Source: Chitinophaga sancti (GTDB taxonomy: Bacteria; Bacteroidota; Bacteroidia; Chitinophagales; Chitinophagaceae). From it: DNA of 64,000 bases. Of the stretch, positions 1 through 10,400 are shown piece after piece. The stretch covers positions 3,498,001-3,562,000 of the forward strand of contig NZ_CP139247.1 in assembly GCF_034087045.1 (NCBI RefSeq), given 5' to 3'. The notes under the pieces are model-generated. The model saw nothing but the letters and a program-made list of their open reading frames with translations. It was not told where the DNA came from and ran no database searches. The position numbers and the translations under genes are program-made. Every line of letters starts with the position of its first letter. Within the stretch, counting starts at the first letter, position 1.

Positions 1-1786
1 TTCTCCATCTTAGAATTAATTCTTCGTATTCTTTTGAGTCAGGCTTCTCCAAAATCCATCTTTCAGATACCAGTGGATCACTGCTTTTGGGAGCATATGC
101 TATTTTATCAAACTTTACTCGTGACGGAATCTTAACAGCTTCGCCCATAATTAGCCCTTCACCGGTTCTTAGACTAGGAAGAAGAGAGACCAAATCATTT
201 AAGTCATCTGGCATAACACTTCCGACATGAGCTCTATCTTTAGAATTTGTCATTCTTAACGCCACTAATGTTCCTAATTGACTTAAAACAGTTTCATCTA
301 GTTCTGAAGGCCTTTGTGTAATCAATAATAAACCTACTCCATATTTTCTTCCCTCTTTAGCAATAGTTTGTACTGTTCGCGAGGAAATCGAATCCTCTCC
401 CGCTTTTAAGTAACTATGTGCTTCTTCTAATGCTATAAGAATAGGTTGTTTTCTACCACCAACATTTAACTCCTGGCCCCAAAAAAGAGAATCATATATA
501 ATTTTAATGATCGTTCCTGAAATCGAAGACATTATTTCGGAAGGAATACCGGATAGGTCTAGTATAGTGATTTGTTTGTCATGATTTAGCCAATCTGCTA
601 AAAGCATATCCAAGTCTCTTTTTGATTTGCCATTAAGAGACGGCAAATAATCACCTGGGTTAAATAGAAATTTATACCTATCGTCAGTGATCCTATTTCT
701 CATCCCATTTAAGAATGTAAGTATTCCCAAAGCTCCTTTATTCAAATTTGGATTCCCTCCACCGGGAGCAGGTGATTGATGTTTACTTGAGATCAGCTTA
801 TCAGGATCTCCTTGTTCTAAACGTTCGACAAGTTGTAGTTCCCAATTTCCAGAGACTTGAACCTTGTTATAAACCTGTTTTTCAAAGTCATCCAACTCAT
901 ACCACAGGTTATTTATGCTAAAAGGTATAGGACTATCCGCATTAATCGAATGTTCTTTTGGTTTTTTAGTTAATAGCTTCGACGCTGTTATTTTCCTTTC
1001 CTGTATTTCTGAACGAATAATATCCAATGCGTTCTCCTTTAACATTCCGGGAAATATTGAGAATAATTCGTTAAACGGTAGCGCCCAGAACGGAATATAA
1101 AGTTCTGCCTCCAATTTGCATTTATCAGCGTTTATTTTAAATACTTTACTATATCTTTTTAAAGTTTCATTATATTCTCCGTGAGGATCTATTAAAAGAA
1201 TTCTTGAAGATTTATAACGACTATTGGAAGCAATTGCTTCCAAAATAACAGATACTGTATTAGACTTCCCACTTCCTGTGCTGCCAACAATAGCTGCATG
1301 CCTGGATAAAAATTTATTCAGATCAATGTGTGCTGGCAAACTTTCCGAGGCACTGATATGGCCTATTGTTAAGGAACTATCTTCGTTGATTTCACTGTAT
1401 ATAATTCTTAGATCATCAATGGTAACTAAATGCACTTCATCATCGGGCGTAGGATATTGAATTACTCCACGCTCAAATTTGGATCGTACGCGTTCTCCAA
1501 CCAGTACTACAGTTATCCATCGGGAACTCTGATGGTTGCTTTCTGAATTTGAATTTCCTATTAGCTTCTCAGGTATAGCATCAGCCCCTGCTTGTGTAAC
1601 AATACCGTATAAATGTGCATATCCTAAAGGTATTCTTACAAAAGAACCAATTTGTCCTATTCTGTATACTATTCCATTGATAATAGGCATTGACGACTTA
1701 AAATCGTCTGACAGCTTAACGGATAAGCGACTTCCATTCACACTTTTCACATGACCAATTATTGTATAGAATTTTTCTTCCCTCAT
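1..1786 (-). CDS. HerA-type ATPase with HAS-barrel, partner of SIR2 gene (3' end outside window)
   Basis: The minus-strand frame is open from the ATG at 1786 to the window edge, about 595 codons, so the C-terminus is missing. The N-terminal ~130 residues look like a HAS-barrel (GHVKSVNGSRLSVKL, then IGSFVRIPLGYAHLYG). Walker A is GSTGSGKSN, read from about 1290-1264. Walker B is ILIALEEAH near 450-424, followed by ITQRPSELDETVLSQ, the sensor-like segment typical of HerA/FtsK motors. HerA ATPases form hexameric DNA-pumping rings. The start overlaps the stop of the SIR2 gene in an ATGA, so the two are translationally coupled. This pairing is the known SIR2-HerA antiphage architecture, in which HerA assembles with SIR2 into a large complex. 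Family assignment is firm. The defence role is inferred from the pair. Confidence 0.87.
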   Translation of the reverse strand, partial: MREEKFYTIIGHVKSVNGSRLSVKLSDDFKSSMPIINGIVYRIGQIGSFVRIPLGYAHLYGIVTQAGADAIPEKLIGNSNSESNHQSSRWITVVLVGERVRSKFERGVIQYPTPDDEVHLVTIDDLRIIYSEINEDSSLTIGHISASESLPAHIDLNKFLSRHAAIVGSTGSGKSNTVSVILEAIASNSRYKSSRILLIDPHGEYNETLKRYSKVFKINADKCKLEAELYIPFWALPFNELFSIFPGMLKENALDIIRSEIQERKITASKLLTKKPKEHSINADSPIPFSINNLWYELDDFEKQVYNKVQVSGNWELQLVERLEQGDPDKLISSKHQSPAPGGGNPNLNKGALGILTFLNGMRNRITDDRYKFLFNPGDYLPSLNGKSKRDLDMLLADWLNHDKQITILDLSGIPSEIMSSISGTIIKIIYDSLFWGQELNVGGRKQPILIALEEAHSYLKAGEDSISSRTVQTIAKEGRKYGVGLLLITQRPSELDETVLSQLGTLVALRMTNSKDRAHVGSVMPDDLNDLVSLLPSLRTGEGLIMGEAVKIPSRVKFDKIAYAPKSSDPLVSERWILEKPDSKEYEELILRWR

Positions 1787-3075
1787 GATACCATTTCTTT
1801 AGATGGATAAGATAATTTAATAAGGAATTCGACAAAATCCATAAAATTGACCAGTTTAAGCCTTCCGGTAGCTTTCATTTGCTCATCTCCTTTACCTTTA
1901 TCATTTTCAGGAGTAGGAGCATCACGGTCAAAGAAATGATCTATAAATTCAAAGTCTTCTTTTGCAGGTTCTCTTTTCAATATCCAATCGGCAAATGCGC
2001 CTCCAATTAATGCTTTCTTATTCCCACATACCATTATTCTATTTGAGCGTCTCCCAATATTTACCGGAATTGATTTCTCGTTCAAGTTTTCATCAAAAAC
2101 CAATGCTATAATTGTTGTGGATTTTGACTGTGCTAGGGCATTCATTATTGTGTCATTAATATGCTCATCTCCAAAGGAGTAACCACAAATAAATAAAACT
2201 CCGTCATCTTTCTTTAGAAAGGACGACAATCTCTCTATATAGCTGGAATATGGCTGTTTTCTGGAATCATCGTACTTTAGCATTGACGGATATATTACAA
2301 TGCCATCGTCACTGATTTCCCTACTTCTTATTATCCTTCTTTCTTCAGAGTCATATCCCCAACCTAATGAGCCATGCAATTTCCAAAGCCTTACCCACTG
2401 AGGAAGCAAGCGATCGTTTTCAACACTTATCGGATCAAAAAAGGGCTTGTAACCGCCAACAAACCCATCAAAATAGGGTAAATGTTGCGATTCAAATCCT
2501 ATTTCAAAAAGATAGTCGTAATTAGTAGTGAAAACTTCAACGGCATGCTTTCGGGCAGCGTACCTTATCCATCGTGCAAAATTATGATGTAAGCGGCAAG
2601 ACGCATTAAGATTTATATCCTCATTATTGTGAACAGCTACTAAACCCTTAATTTCCTTTTGAAAAAGAGTCCTTAATTCCTTTAACTTATCTTTGTTTAA
2701 ATCACATAAAGTGCCCTTGCCAATAACTCGAAGTTTCTGATCAATGGATGAAATAATATTCTCCAGCATAAATACTGATTTTTTCTTTTCTTCATCTAAT
2801 TCGGCATCTTCCAATTCCTCTTTTATGATAGATAATGCTTTTTGAAAAGATTCATCAGTTATAGACGAAATAATGTGATCTGTCATCGCCCAAACTCCAG
2901 GAATCAAAGGCTTACGCCTGTTTTTTTCATCGAATTGATCTTTGCCATCTTTATTGGTTAGTGGAGCAGCCATTGAGGTACCTGCACCGAATAAAAAACC
3001 AATTCGTATTGTATTATTTATAAGTATTTGCTGAATACCTCGGATAAATTCTCGAGGATCGTGACCTTTCTCCAT
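1783..3075 (-). CDS. SIR2-domain protein (putative NAD-consuming defence effector)
   Basis: 430 residues. SIR2-fold landmarks are visible: the NAD-binding loop GAGTSMAAPL near residue 29, TTNYDYLFE near 182 (catalytic Asn/Asp region), LWKLHGSLGW near 231 (catalytic His) and GYSFGDEHIN near 300, the usual C-terminal NAD-pocket segment of SIR2-like defence proteins. It has none of the zinc-binding Cys pairs of protein deacetylase sirtuins, so NAD hydrolysis is the likelier activity. The stop overlaps the HerA ATPase start by 4 bases. The gene starts 95 bases after the ABC-type ATPase stop, on the same strand. In SIR2-HerA systems the SIR2 subunit depletes NAD or cuts DNA after phage sensing. 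The precise activity here is unknown. Confidence 0.85.
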   Translation of the reverse strand: MEKGHDPREFIRGIQQILINNTIRIGFLFGAGTSMAAPLTNKDGKDQFDEKNRRKPLIPGVWAMTDHIISSITDESFQKALSIIKEELEDAELDEEKKKSVFMLENIISSIDQKLRVIGKGTLCDLNKDKLKELRTLFQKEIKGLVAVHNNEDINLNASCRLHHNFARWIRYAARKHAVEVFTTNYDYLFEIGFESQHLPYFDGFVGGYKPFFDPISVENDRLLPQWVRLWKLHGSLGWGYDSEERRIIRSREISDDGIVIYPSMLKYDDSRKQPYSSYIERLSSFLKKDDGVLFICGYSFGDEHINDTIMNALAQSKSTTIIALVFDENLNEKSIPVNIGRRSNRIMVCGNKKALIGGAFADWILKREPAKEDFEFIDHFFDRDAPTPENDKGKGDEQMKATGRLKLVNFMDFVEFLIKLSYPSKEMVS

Positions 3076-3170
3076 ATTAATTTTTTTCTTATCCTGGTTA
3101 TATAATTGTTTAATTAATCATTCAATTTTATCGAATTTGTAGTATTTAATATGTTTCTTGCAAATTATCA

Positions 3171-5480
3171 TCAATACTCACCCTGTAACATTTCCTTTAG
3201 GTTAATTCGCTTTTCAGATAAATTATAATTTTTGAACTTATATCTCATAAATGCAGACATCATATCCTCATGAGTAGACATAATTATTTGATTATTTCCA
3301 AATTCATTTCTGAGTAGATCGACAAATCCATATAGATTCAGCTCATCCATAGTCTGTACTGGATCGTCGATGAGAATTATTCTATTTTGGGAATACTTTT
3401 TATGTAATGCTAAAGTGAATGAAATGATAAGTGCAGATAATTGACCTGAACTCATTGAAAATACTGCATCGTAAGTTTTATAAGGATTGGACTGAAAACG
3501 GATACCTTCCTTTTCCGAAAAAATGAAAAGGCCCAAGCCTCCCTGGAAGGATTGCATGATTCTTCCGGAGTATATGTGAAATACTATTTCTATGTCCTTG
3601 ATAATCTTTTTCTGAAACTCTTTTAATGATTTTTGATAGATTCCTTTCAATGTGTTCAGTTGATCAGATGCTATTTTAGCATCCTTGTATTTCAAGCTTT
3701 TATCCGCTAGTTCTTTGTTCTTGGTATTTAGAAGTTCATTTTGACTTAATAACCACAGATAATGTAAGTGATTTTTCTTCATTTCAATGTTTTCCACACT
3801 AATAAAATCGATTGATTCGATTTTATTGTCAAAATACTGAGCAAAATAGTCTTTAAAATAAGGTTCTATCAACAGCTCCTCTATGTCAGTCTTTAATGAT
3901 AATAGCTCCCTTTTAAACTCGTCTATTAAAAGAACTGCGTTAGAGTTTTGATTCTCGCTGAGATATTTTGAATAGTCAAATTGAAGAAAGTCAAAAGTCT
4001 TTAATATGTTATTTAAACTGTTGTTTTCGGTATTAAGCAATTCTTCAACAAATGGAATATCGTAGGTATTTGTAGAAAGTTCCTGCTCTATAATTTCGAC
4101 GAGTTCTTGAACAATGCCCGACTTGAATGATAAAAAACTTTCATTAAATCGGTTACTCTTCTCTGAATTAATCTCCTTAATCTGGATGGACTTTAGTTCG
4201 ATTTGGTTTAAAAGGTTTTCTATAGATCCCCAGTCGTATCCGCACAACATGCATTCACCATTTGAATTTCCGATATTTTTAAGTGCGTCAAGTTTATCCT
4301 TTAATTGATTCCTAGAAGCAGAAATGTCCGAATATATCTTATCAAGTCCTGATAATTCATTAATACTCTCCCGTAATTCATCTTTTGATTTAACGAAACG
4401 CTCCCTGATTTCTTGCGAAATAAAGGAGTGAATATTAATATCAATGGTTCCTTCAAGATTAGTATTACTCAGCTTATTCAACTGCTCGATTAAGGTTTGT
4501 AAGCTTATGTTTTTGGTTTTTAAAGCGCGAAATTCATCTTTCCTATCAAGAAACTTTTTAAATCTGAATAAGGACTTTACTTGTTCTTCGTGTTCTAGTA
4601 AATAATTAACGCCATTATTGATTTGATACCGCCTGAAAATCTCTTTTCTAGAAATGAAAACTTTCAGCCTCTCTAATATCCCATCAGTTTCCGCTATACT
4701 TTGGTAGTTAATCTTTGTTATATCCAGATTATCTCTGTCCCAATCTATATCTCGGTTAATAAATAACTTTATATATTGACTAGTGGAGTTTCCCAAGGTG
4801 AGATTTTCCGTTATCTTTCCTACTTCTAGTTGTAATTCGTCAATTTCAGCTTTCTTTGTTTGATGACAGATAGCATCTATTCTTTTTTTTAAATCCTCTA
4901 TTCTTTTTATTTTAGCTTCGAACTCTTTTAAATCAAAAAGATGACCAATGTAGTTCTTTCTTGTCTTGTCGGAATGCTTCAGTAAAAAAAGGCATTCTTC
5001 TTGTTCTATATAGTTTAAAAATTGAAAGTTGGAATCGTAGTTTTTCCCAAATAAATTGGTCAAATATGTAACCTCATCTTCAATTAATAATCTATCTTGT
5101 GATTCGAAACTATTTTTCGTATGGAGCTTATATATTGAAAAATCAAGGCTCCCATCAATATCATTTGATTCAGCACTTCTTTCCAAAATATAAGTCTGAT
5201 CATTTTTAGTCAGTTGAACGGTTATTGTAATATTCTCGCCGATTGCATTTTCATTGTAAAATGGATTTTCAGAAAACGTTTGCCTTCCATCAATCAGATC
5301 CTTTTTCAGAGCACTGTATCGCCTTATTCTCCCTGTAAAAACCAATTCAATAGCATCATAAATGGTAGTTTTGCCAAACCCATTTGGCCCATCAAAAACA
5401 ATTGTGTCAGAGGAACTAAAGTCAATTTCGAATTCTCTAAAAATTTTAAAGTTTGAAATTTTTATCTTATCTATTTTCAT
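3171..5480 (-). CDS. RecF/Rad50-like ABC ATPase of an ABC-three-component system
   Basis: 769 residues with the layout of an SMC/Rad50-type ATPase. Walker A is DGPNGFGKTTIYDAIEL near residue 31. Long coiled-coil-rich arms flank a CMLCG zinc-hook-like CxxC near residue 410. The C-terminal head has the ABC signature SMSSGQLSALIIS, Walker B ILIDDPVQTMDELN, and the switch His in IIMSTHED. At 769 residues it is much shorter than SbcC, which matches the ATPase of ABC-3C conflict systems. Its ATG overlaps the stop of the upstream middle-component gene (ATGA at 5477-5480). The likely role is an ATP-driven sensor or regulator of the nuclease-like effector two genes upstream. The ATPase fold is secure. 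System membership rests on gene order and the partners' features. Confidence 0.85.
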   Translation of the reverse strand: MKIDKIKISNFKIFREFEIDFSSSDTIVFDGPNGFGKTTIYDAIELVFTGRIRRYSALKKDLIDGRQTFSENPFYNENAIGENITITVQLTKNDQTYILERSAESNDIDGSLDFSIYKLHTKNSFESQDRLLIEDEVTYLTNLFGKNYDSNFQFLNYIEQEECLFLLKHSDKTRKNYIGHLFDLKEFEAKIKRIEDLKKRIDAICHQTKKAEIDELQLEVGKITENLTLGNSTSQYIKLFINRDIDWDRDNLDITKINYQSIAETDGILERLKVFISRKEIFRRYQINNGVNYLLEHEEQVKSLFRFKKFLDRKDEFRALKTKNISLQTLIEQLNKLSNTNLEGTIDINIHSFISQEIRERFVKSKDELRESINELSGLDKIYSDISASRNQLKDKLDALKNIGNSNGECMLCGYDWGSIENLLNQIELKSIQIKEINSEKSNRFNESFLSFKSGIVQELVEIIEQELSTNTYDIPFVEELLNTENNSLNNILKTFDFLQFDYSKYLSENQNSNAVLLIDEFKRELLSLKTDIEELLIEPYFKDYFAQYFDNKIESIDFISVENIEMKKNHLHYLWLLSQNELLNTKNKELADKSLKYKDAKIASDQLNTLKGIYQKSLKEFQKKIIKDIEIVFHIYSGRIMQSFQGGLGLFIFSEKEGIRFQSNPYKTYDAVFSMSSGQLSALIISFTLALHKKYSQNRIILIDDPVQTMDELNLYGFVDLLRNEFGNNQIIMSTHEDMMSAFMRYKFKNYNLSEKRINLKEMLQGEY

Positions 5481-6142
5481 GACTGTGTTGTTTTTAATTT
5501 TTGCAATATAAAATCGTCAGTCAATGTGGTAAGTTCTTCATCAGTAATAGAAAAGAAATCATTCTGCAATAGATCATTTAGCTTACTTTCACGAATGGCC
5601 TTCTGATTTATTTCTTCTAGTGAATCAAGGTTGTTTAATTGTGTTATATTTATTTTTAGAAATGGGATCTTATGTGCTATCCGATAAAGTAGTGACTGGT
5701 ATTCATTGACATCAAATCGGGTTTTATGCTGCTCAAAAACAATATCTTGCAGCAACATGGACTCAATAGATGCTGCTATATTAGATGGATCTAAAACGTG
5801 CTTTAATTTATCCAATTCACCTTCCGTGTAATAAATAATGTTTTTTTTGAAATGGAACAGATCTTCTTCAATTTGCAGCAAATGGTCTTTGTTGACAGTA
5901 TCAATGCTGTTTACCTTGTTTAGAATTAATAGGTTTGCGTTTTTATCAAACTGTGCATCACCAATTATTTCCTTAGCTTCTAAAAAAAGATTTATTTGTT
6001 CCTCTAGGACACTTTTTAATTCATATCTGTTTATTACAATCCAATAATTATAGTGATCCTTAAGAGAGAATATTATAAAACCAGAGCCTTCTTTTCTTTC
6101 GTGATTTCTTTCTTCGAATATTTTATTAACTATATTATCCAT
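5477..6142 (-). CDS. Probable ABC-three-component system middle component
   Basis: 221 residues with no catalytic motif that I recognise and no signal peptide or membrane segment. It is rich in Lys, Glu, Ile and Leu and looks largely helical (for example EQINLFLEAKEIIGDAQF, and a long charged C-terminal half). It overlaps the upstream effector by 8 bases and the downstream ATPase by 4, so the three genes form one coupled operon. In ABC-3C systems a small helical protein sits between effector and ATPase genes and is thought to bridge them. That position and size are the basis of the call. The sequence alone would only support a hypothetical protein. Confidence 0.6.
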   Translation of the reverse strand: MDNIVNKIFEERNHERKEGSGFIIFSLKDHYNYWIVINRYELKSVLEEQINLFLEAKEIIGDAQFDKNANLLILNKVNSIDTVNKDHLLQIEEDLFHFKKNIIYYTEGELDKLKHVLDPSNIAASIESMLLQDIVFEQHKTRFDVNEYQSLLYRIAHKIPFLKINITQLNNLDSLEEINQKAIRESKLNDLLQNDFFSITDEELTTLTDDFILQKLKTTQS

Positions 6143-7409
6143 TTAATTTAATTTTAGCTGTTTCTAAATCGATTAATGCTAATTTTTTCCAATTAATTAT
6201 TTTATCACTGTCAGGCTCTGAAACATCACTGATTTTATTTGCTAAAAGCTGAATACTCTCTACATTACATTCAGTAGTAACCAGGTAATCAGAATTAAAT
6301 GGAACGTCTATCATATTGGACAGTGCTACGTTTAAAATCCTTTCGCTTATCCTTTTTTTATTTTGAAGATTATTAGATAATGTTATTGTGGTGGGGAAGT
6401 AATTTTTTTTATTATCACATTTCCATCCTACCCCATGGTTATTGTTTGATTCTTTGAGTTCCGATAGAATTACAAGAAAAGCATCCTTGATCTCATCCTC
6501 ATGTAAGCTTCCGTCTGTATATTCTTGTAAGTTTTTGAAATGAATCTTTTTATGAGGTCGGATATTCTGTAAAAAAGACTTGAACTCTTTTGAGCTTAAA
6601 GCATTAAAATAGTATAAGTAATGATCCATTTTATCTTTTACGCTCGGTTCGATTCCAATACTGTCTGATTCGAAGCAATATTCTTGGTAATACCGATTTA
6701 AATTTGCTCTTATTTTTCTTTCAAAATAGGACTCGTTTTGAATGTTGGCAGAAATGTCCTCACGAATAACATTTAGAAATACACTTAATGGAATTGGATT
6801 TTCATACGCTGCGATTCCTATTTTTATGCCACCATGGTTTAATGAATGAATATGAACAACTTTGTCTGAAACTATTTTCTCTAATACGTCATATAAGATC
6901 TCAATAGTCCTTACGTTATCATGTCCAATAATATTATATTTAACTAATGCAAGAGTCAGTTGATTTCTTATCTTACTGTCTATTTCATTTAAGGGACAAA
7001 ATTCTTCATTATCTTCATAGCAATAAATTTCGATCTGAGGATGTCTTGCTTTGATCTCGTCTTTTGTTTGTTCATTTTTCACAGCAAGGTGAAAAAAAGC
7101 ATTTACATTTAAGTTCCCTAATTTAATCTTTTTAGTTTCTAGTTTTTTAAAATCTTCTTTATATGTTGAGTACAGCTCACTTTTTATAGCCTTTACCTGG
7201 TGTATTGTAATAGGTGTTACCTCGGCATTATCGTTATATGTTATAATTGAAAAATCCTCTATCGAATCAATCTGAACATATAATTCATTTAGCTGGGGCT
7301 CGTTTTTTTCATTTAACAGCTTAAGTACATGGTATAGTGCAACGCGTCCTTGATAAAGAAAGCCACTCCAGGTAGAAATTGCTGTATGTGGTAAAAGCTG
7401 TTTTGCCAT
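6135..7409 (-). CDS. ABC-three-component system effector with restriction-nuclease-like N-terminus
   Basis: 424 residues. The N-terminus, STWSGFLYQGRVALYHVLKL (residues ~11-30), then VQIDSIEDFSII (~46-57) and TIHQVKAIK (~68-76), fits the G-x-YQ...D...QxK pattern of DUF4297/Cap4-like and ABC-3C nuclease domains, where the Asp and the QxK act as the PD-(D/E)XK metal site. The remaining ~300 residues carry no motif I can name and would be the C-terminal domain that docks on the partners. The gene begins 57 bases after the sbcC stop and overlaps the middle component by 8 bases. The likely role is DNA cleavage on phage sensing, gated by the ATPase. The motif match is by eye. A fold prediction would decide it. 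Confidence 0.65.
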   Translation of the reverse strand: MAKQLLPHTAISTWSGFLYQGRVALYHVLKLLNEKNEPQLNELYVQIDSIEDFSIITYNDNAEVTPITIHQVKAIKSELYSTYKEDFKKLETKKIKLGNLNVNAFFHLAVKNEQTKDEIKARHPQIEIYCYEDNEEFCPLNEIDSKIRNQLTLALVKYNIIGHDNVRTIEILYDVLEKIVSDKVVHIHSLNHGGIKIGIAAYENPIPLSVFLNVIREDISANIQNESYFERKIRANLNRYYQEYCFESDSIGIEPSVKDKMDHYLYYFNALSSKEFKSFLQNIRPHKKIHFKNLQEYTDGSLHEDEIKDAFLVILSELKESNNNHGVGWKCDNKKNYFPTTITLSNNLQNKKRISERILNVALSNMIDVPFNSDYLVTTECNVESIQLLANKISDVSEPDSDKIINWKKLALIDLETAKIKLNG

Positions 7410-7466
7410 GTAGATCTTTTTTATATGACTATTTTACTATTCTTTTTTTGAGGAAGTATCTCTGAT

Positions 7467-10400
7467 TTATACACCTAAGATTTCAACATTACTCTTCCCA
7501 CTCTGCTGCTTGCTAACTCTTATTTGCACCGGTATCCGTTCCGTCATCTCCTGTACATGGGAAATCACTCCAACCTTGCGCCCCTGATTATGCAGGCGCT
7601 CTAATGCATCCATTGCTATATTTAGTGTTGCCGGATCTAGTGATCCAAACCCCTCATCAATAAACAGGGATTCTACTTTCATACGACTGGAAGAAAGCGA
7701 TGCCAGCCCCAATGCAAGTGCGAGCGATACAAGAAAAGATTCTCCACCTGAAAGAGAATAAACGGTACGTATTTCATCACCCATATCCTGATCTAACACC
7801 TGTAAACCTAGCGAATTGGGTATGCGTTGTAAGACGTAGCGCTTACTTAAAATAACTAAATGAACATTTGCATAACTGAGCAATACATCCAGGGTATATT
7901 CCTGGGCGATCTGGCGGAATTTCTTTCCGTCCGCAGAACCAATAACCTCATTCAGCTTTGCCCAATTATCTACTACCAGTAATAGCGTTTCTATAGATTG
8001 TAAGAGCGTTCCTATGCGTTGTTTATTAGTGGCATCTTCCCTTAGTCGAAAGGTTATTTCGTTACTAGTCTGATTATTTTGCTCATGATGTAATTTGGCT
8101 TCTGTATGTAATGTTATCAGTTCTTCAGCCGTGCGTTCTGACATCCACTCTTGTCGATGCTTATCTAGATTTTCTTCCCGCTCCGCCAATACTGATTTCG
8201 CTTGGGTTACTGCATCATCTATGGCACGTAGTTCTAAGCGCTCTTTTTCTATCCAATCCGGTGTGAAAGACAATAAGCGATCTAATTCATTTTTTGATAG
8301 ACTGGCTGAATGTCGCTGATTGTAGGAATTGAGCCATTCTTGAATTTGCTGTTTAAAGGATGTTTCCTGTTCTGAATGTACAGATAGTTCTTTTTCTGTT
8401 TCTTCACACTGAGTTGTGGTACGGGTGAGACTAGCCAGCAGAATTTCTTTTTCTGATTTTTGTTGATCCAATACCTGCCGGGCTTTAATAATTGCGTCCT
8501 TGAAACCTTTTTCTATAGCTGATATAGGCGCCCCATTAAAAATAGCTTTCCTTTTCCCGGAAAGATCGTTCCATTGTTCCCGTATTTTTAATAACGCTTG
8601 CTCTTTTTGACTTGTTTCTTCTGATAGATGAATTAGTTGTTCCTGTATACCTTTCAACGTGGCAGCTAGTATTTCCTTTTGCTGTAAGCCTTCTTCTAAT
8701 TGTTGGATGTTGTGTATCCACTGTGCTGCAAACTCCTGAATCTGTAGTACAAATTTATCAGCTTCTTTTTTCCATTGTTGGAACCATTGTTCAGAGGTAA
8801 AATAGACAGCTAGATTTTGCTGAAGATCTTCAAGACCAGTCTCTGCTTTTTCTCTTTCTAGTTTATGATTATCTCGTTGTTCCTCTATAGATTTCAGTGT
8901 TCTTTCAGTATCCTTTAACGCATTTGCAATGTTGACAAGTTGCTTGTCAGATTCATCAAGCATGCCTTTTTGCTTTTCCAGCTGCTCTTTCTTATTATTA
9001 TAAGACAATATTGTATCCCGTAACTCACGTTGCTGGTCTTTTTCTTGTTGTAGTTTTTGGTGTAGCCATGTTGCTCTTTCGTCAAAGGCTATTGATGAAG
9101 CCGAAGCATGTATTTTAAACCGGCCCCATATGTCCTCTAACTGCTTAACAGATTTTTCCTTTAATGAAAGATCTTTCTCCTGAGTAGCTATCGTTTTATT
9201 TAATTGATCGCATACCTGCGTCAGACGGCTATGTGTAGTAAGGGTGTCTGTATAAGCTGTTTCTATTTTCTGATGGCTTATTTCCAACTCTTTAAGCACA
9301 TGATCCAATTGGGTATTAAGCCCGGCATAAGGATGAGAGGTACTGCCACAAACAGGACAAGGTTCATCAGCTACCAATTTTGTACGCAAACTTTCAACGT
9401 TTTCTGCCGCAACCAGGCGGGCTTTCTCCAGCATACTTAGTGAAGTATTTCGCTGTATTACGTTAGTTTCAAGTAATGCTTTCGTATTGCCAAGTTGTTC
9501 AATATCTGCTTTTAGTTGTTTCCTGTTTTCTTCAAGTTGTTCTGTAATCTTAGTTTGTTCTGTAATAGCGCTGCTTAGTATTTTCCAGTGTGCTTCTGCT
9601 GCAATAATGTCTTCAATTGTTTCATCAAGGGCGCTTCTTTGCTGGTCTAAACTGGCAATAGAAATTACAGAAAATTCTTCTTTCTGACTTTCATATTCTT
9701 GTCTGGCCTGCTGTAATGATGTCTGAAGGGTTGCAAATTCATTGCTCAATCGCTGCCGCTCCTGCTCTTGCACCTTGATTTCTTCCTCCGCGGCCAGCAC
9801 GAGAGAAAAACGGTTTTTTTGAGTTTCAAGCAGAATACCTGCATCATTCAGCTTAGATATAATAAGACTATGTTGTTCCGCAATCGGCTGGCGGGCAGTG
9901 TTGCTTTCTTTCCATTGTTGTAATTCTTTAACCTTGCTTTCTAACTGTTCCGCATCCAGTTGTTTCTGCGTAAGTTGTTGCTGCTGCTGTTGCAACTTTT
10001 GGCTCGCAGTATTAAACGTTGTTTGGGCCTGGGATGTCTGGAGTTCTTTTTCTGCCAATTGTACATCTAGTGTCTTTGCCTCATTTAAAAGTGGCAAAGC
10101 TGCCTCTTCTTCCGCTATTCTTGCTGTGAGGTTATCCTCTGTTTGTTGTAGCGTAATGTCGAGCGCATCTTTTTTTTGCTGTAATGCATTTAGCTGAACC
10201 CTAATTTGTTCCAGGCTGACTCTCTTCGCATTGATTTGACCTTGTACGGTATTTAATTGGGCAACTACCGGTTTTACAGATTGCACACTTACAATCTGCT
10301 GTAGTTGCTGTTCGCGGGGAATGGCTTCCTGCTTAACCGCAAAGGTCTGTTCACTGACAAGTTTTGCAGCGTCTAATCTGGATTGCAGGTTATTTAATTG

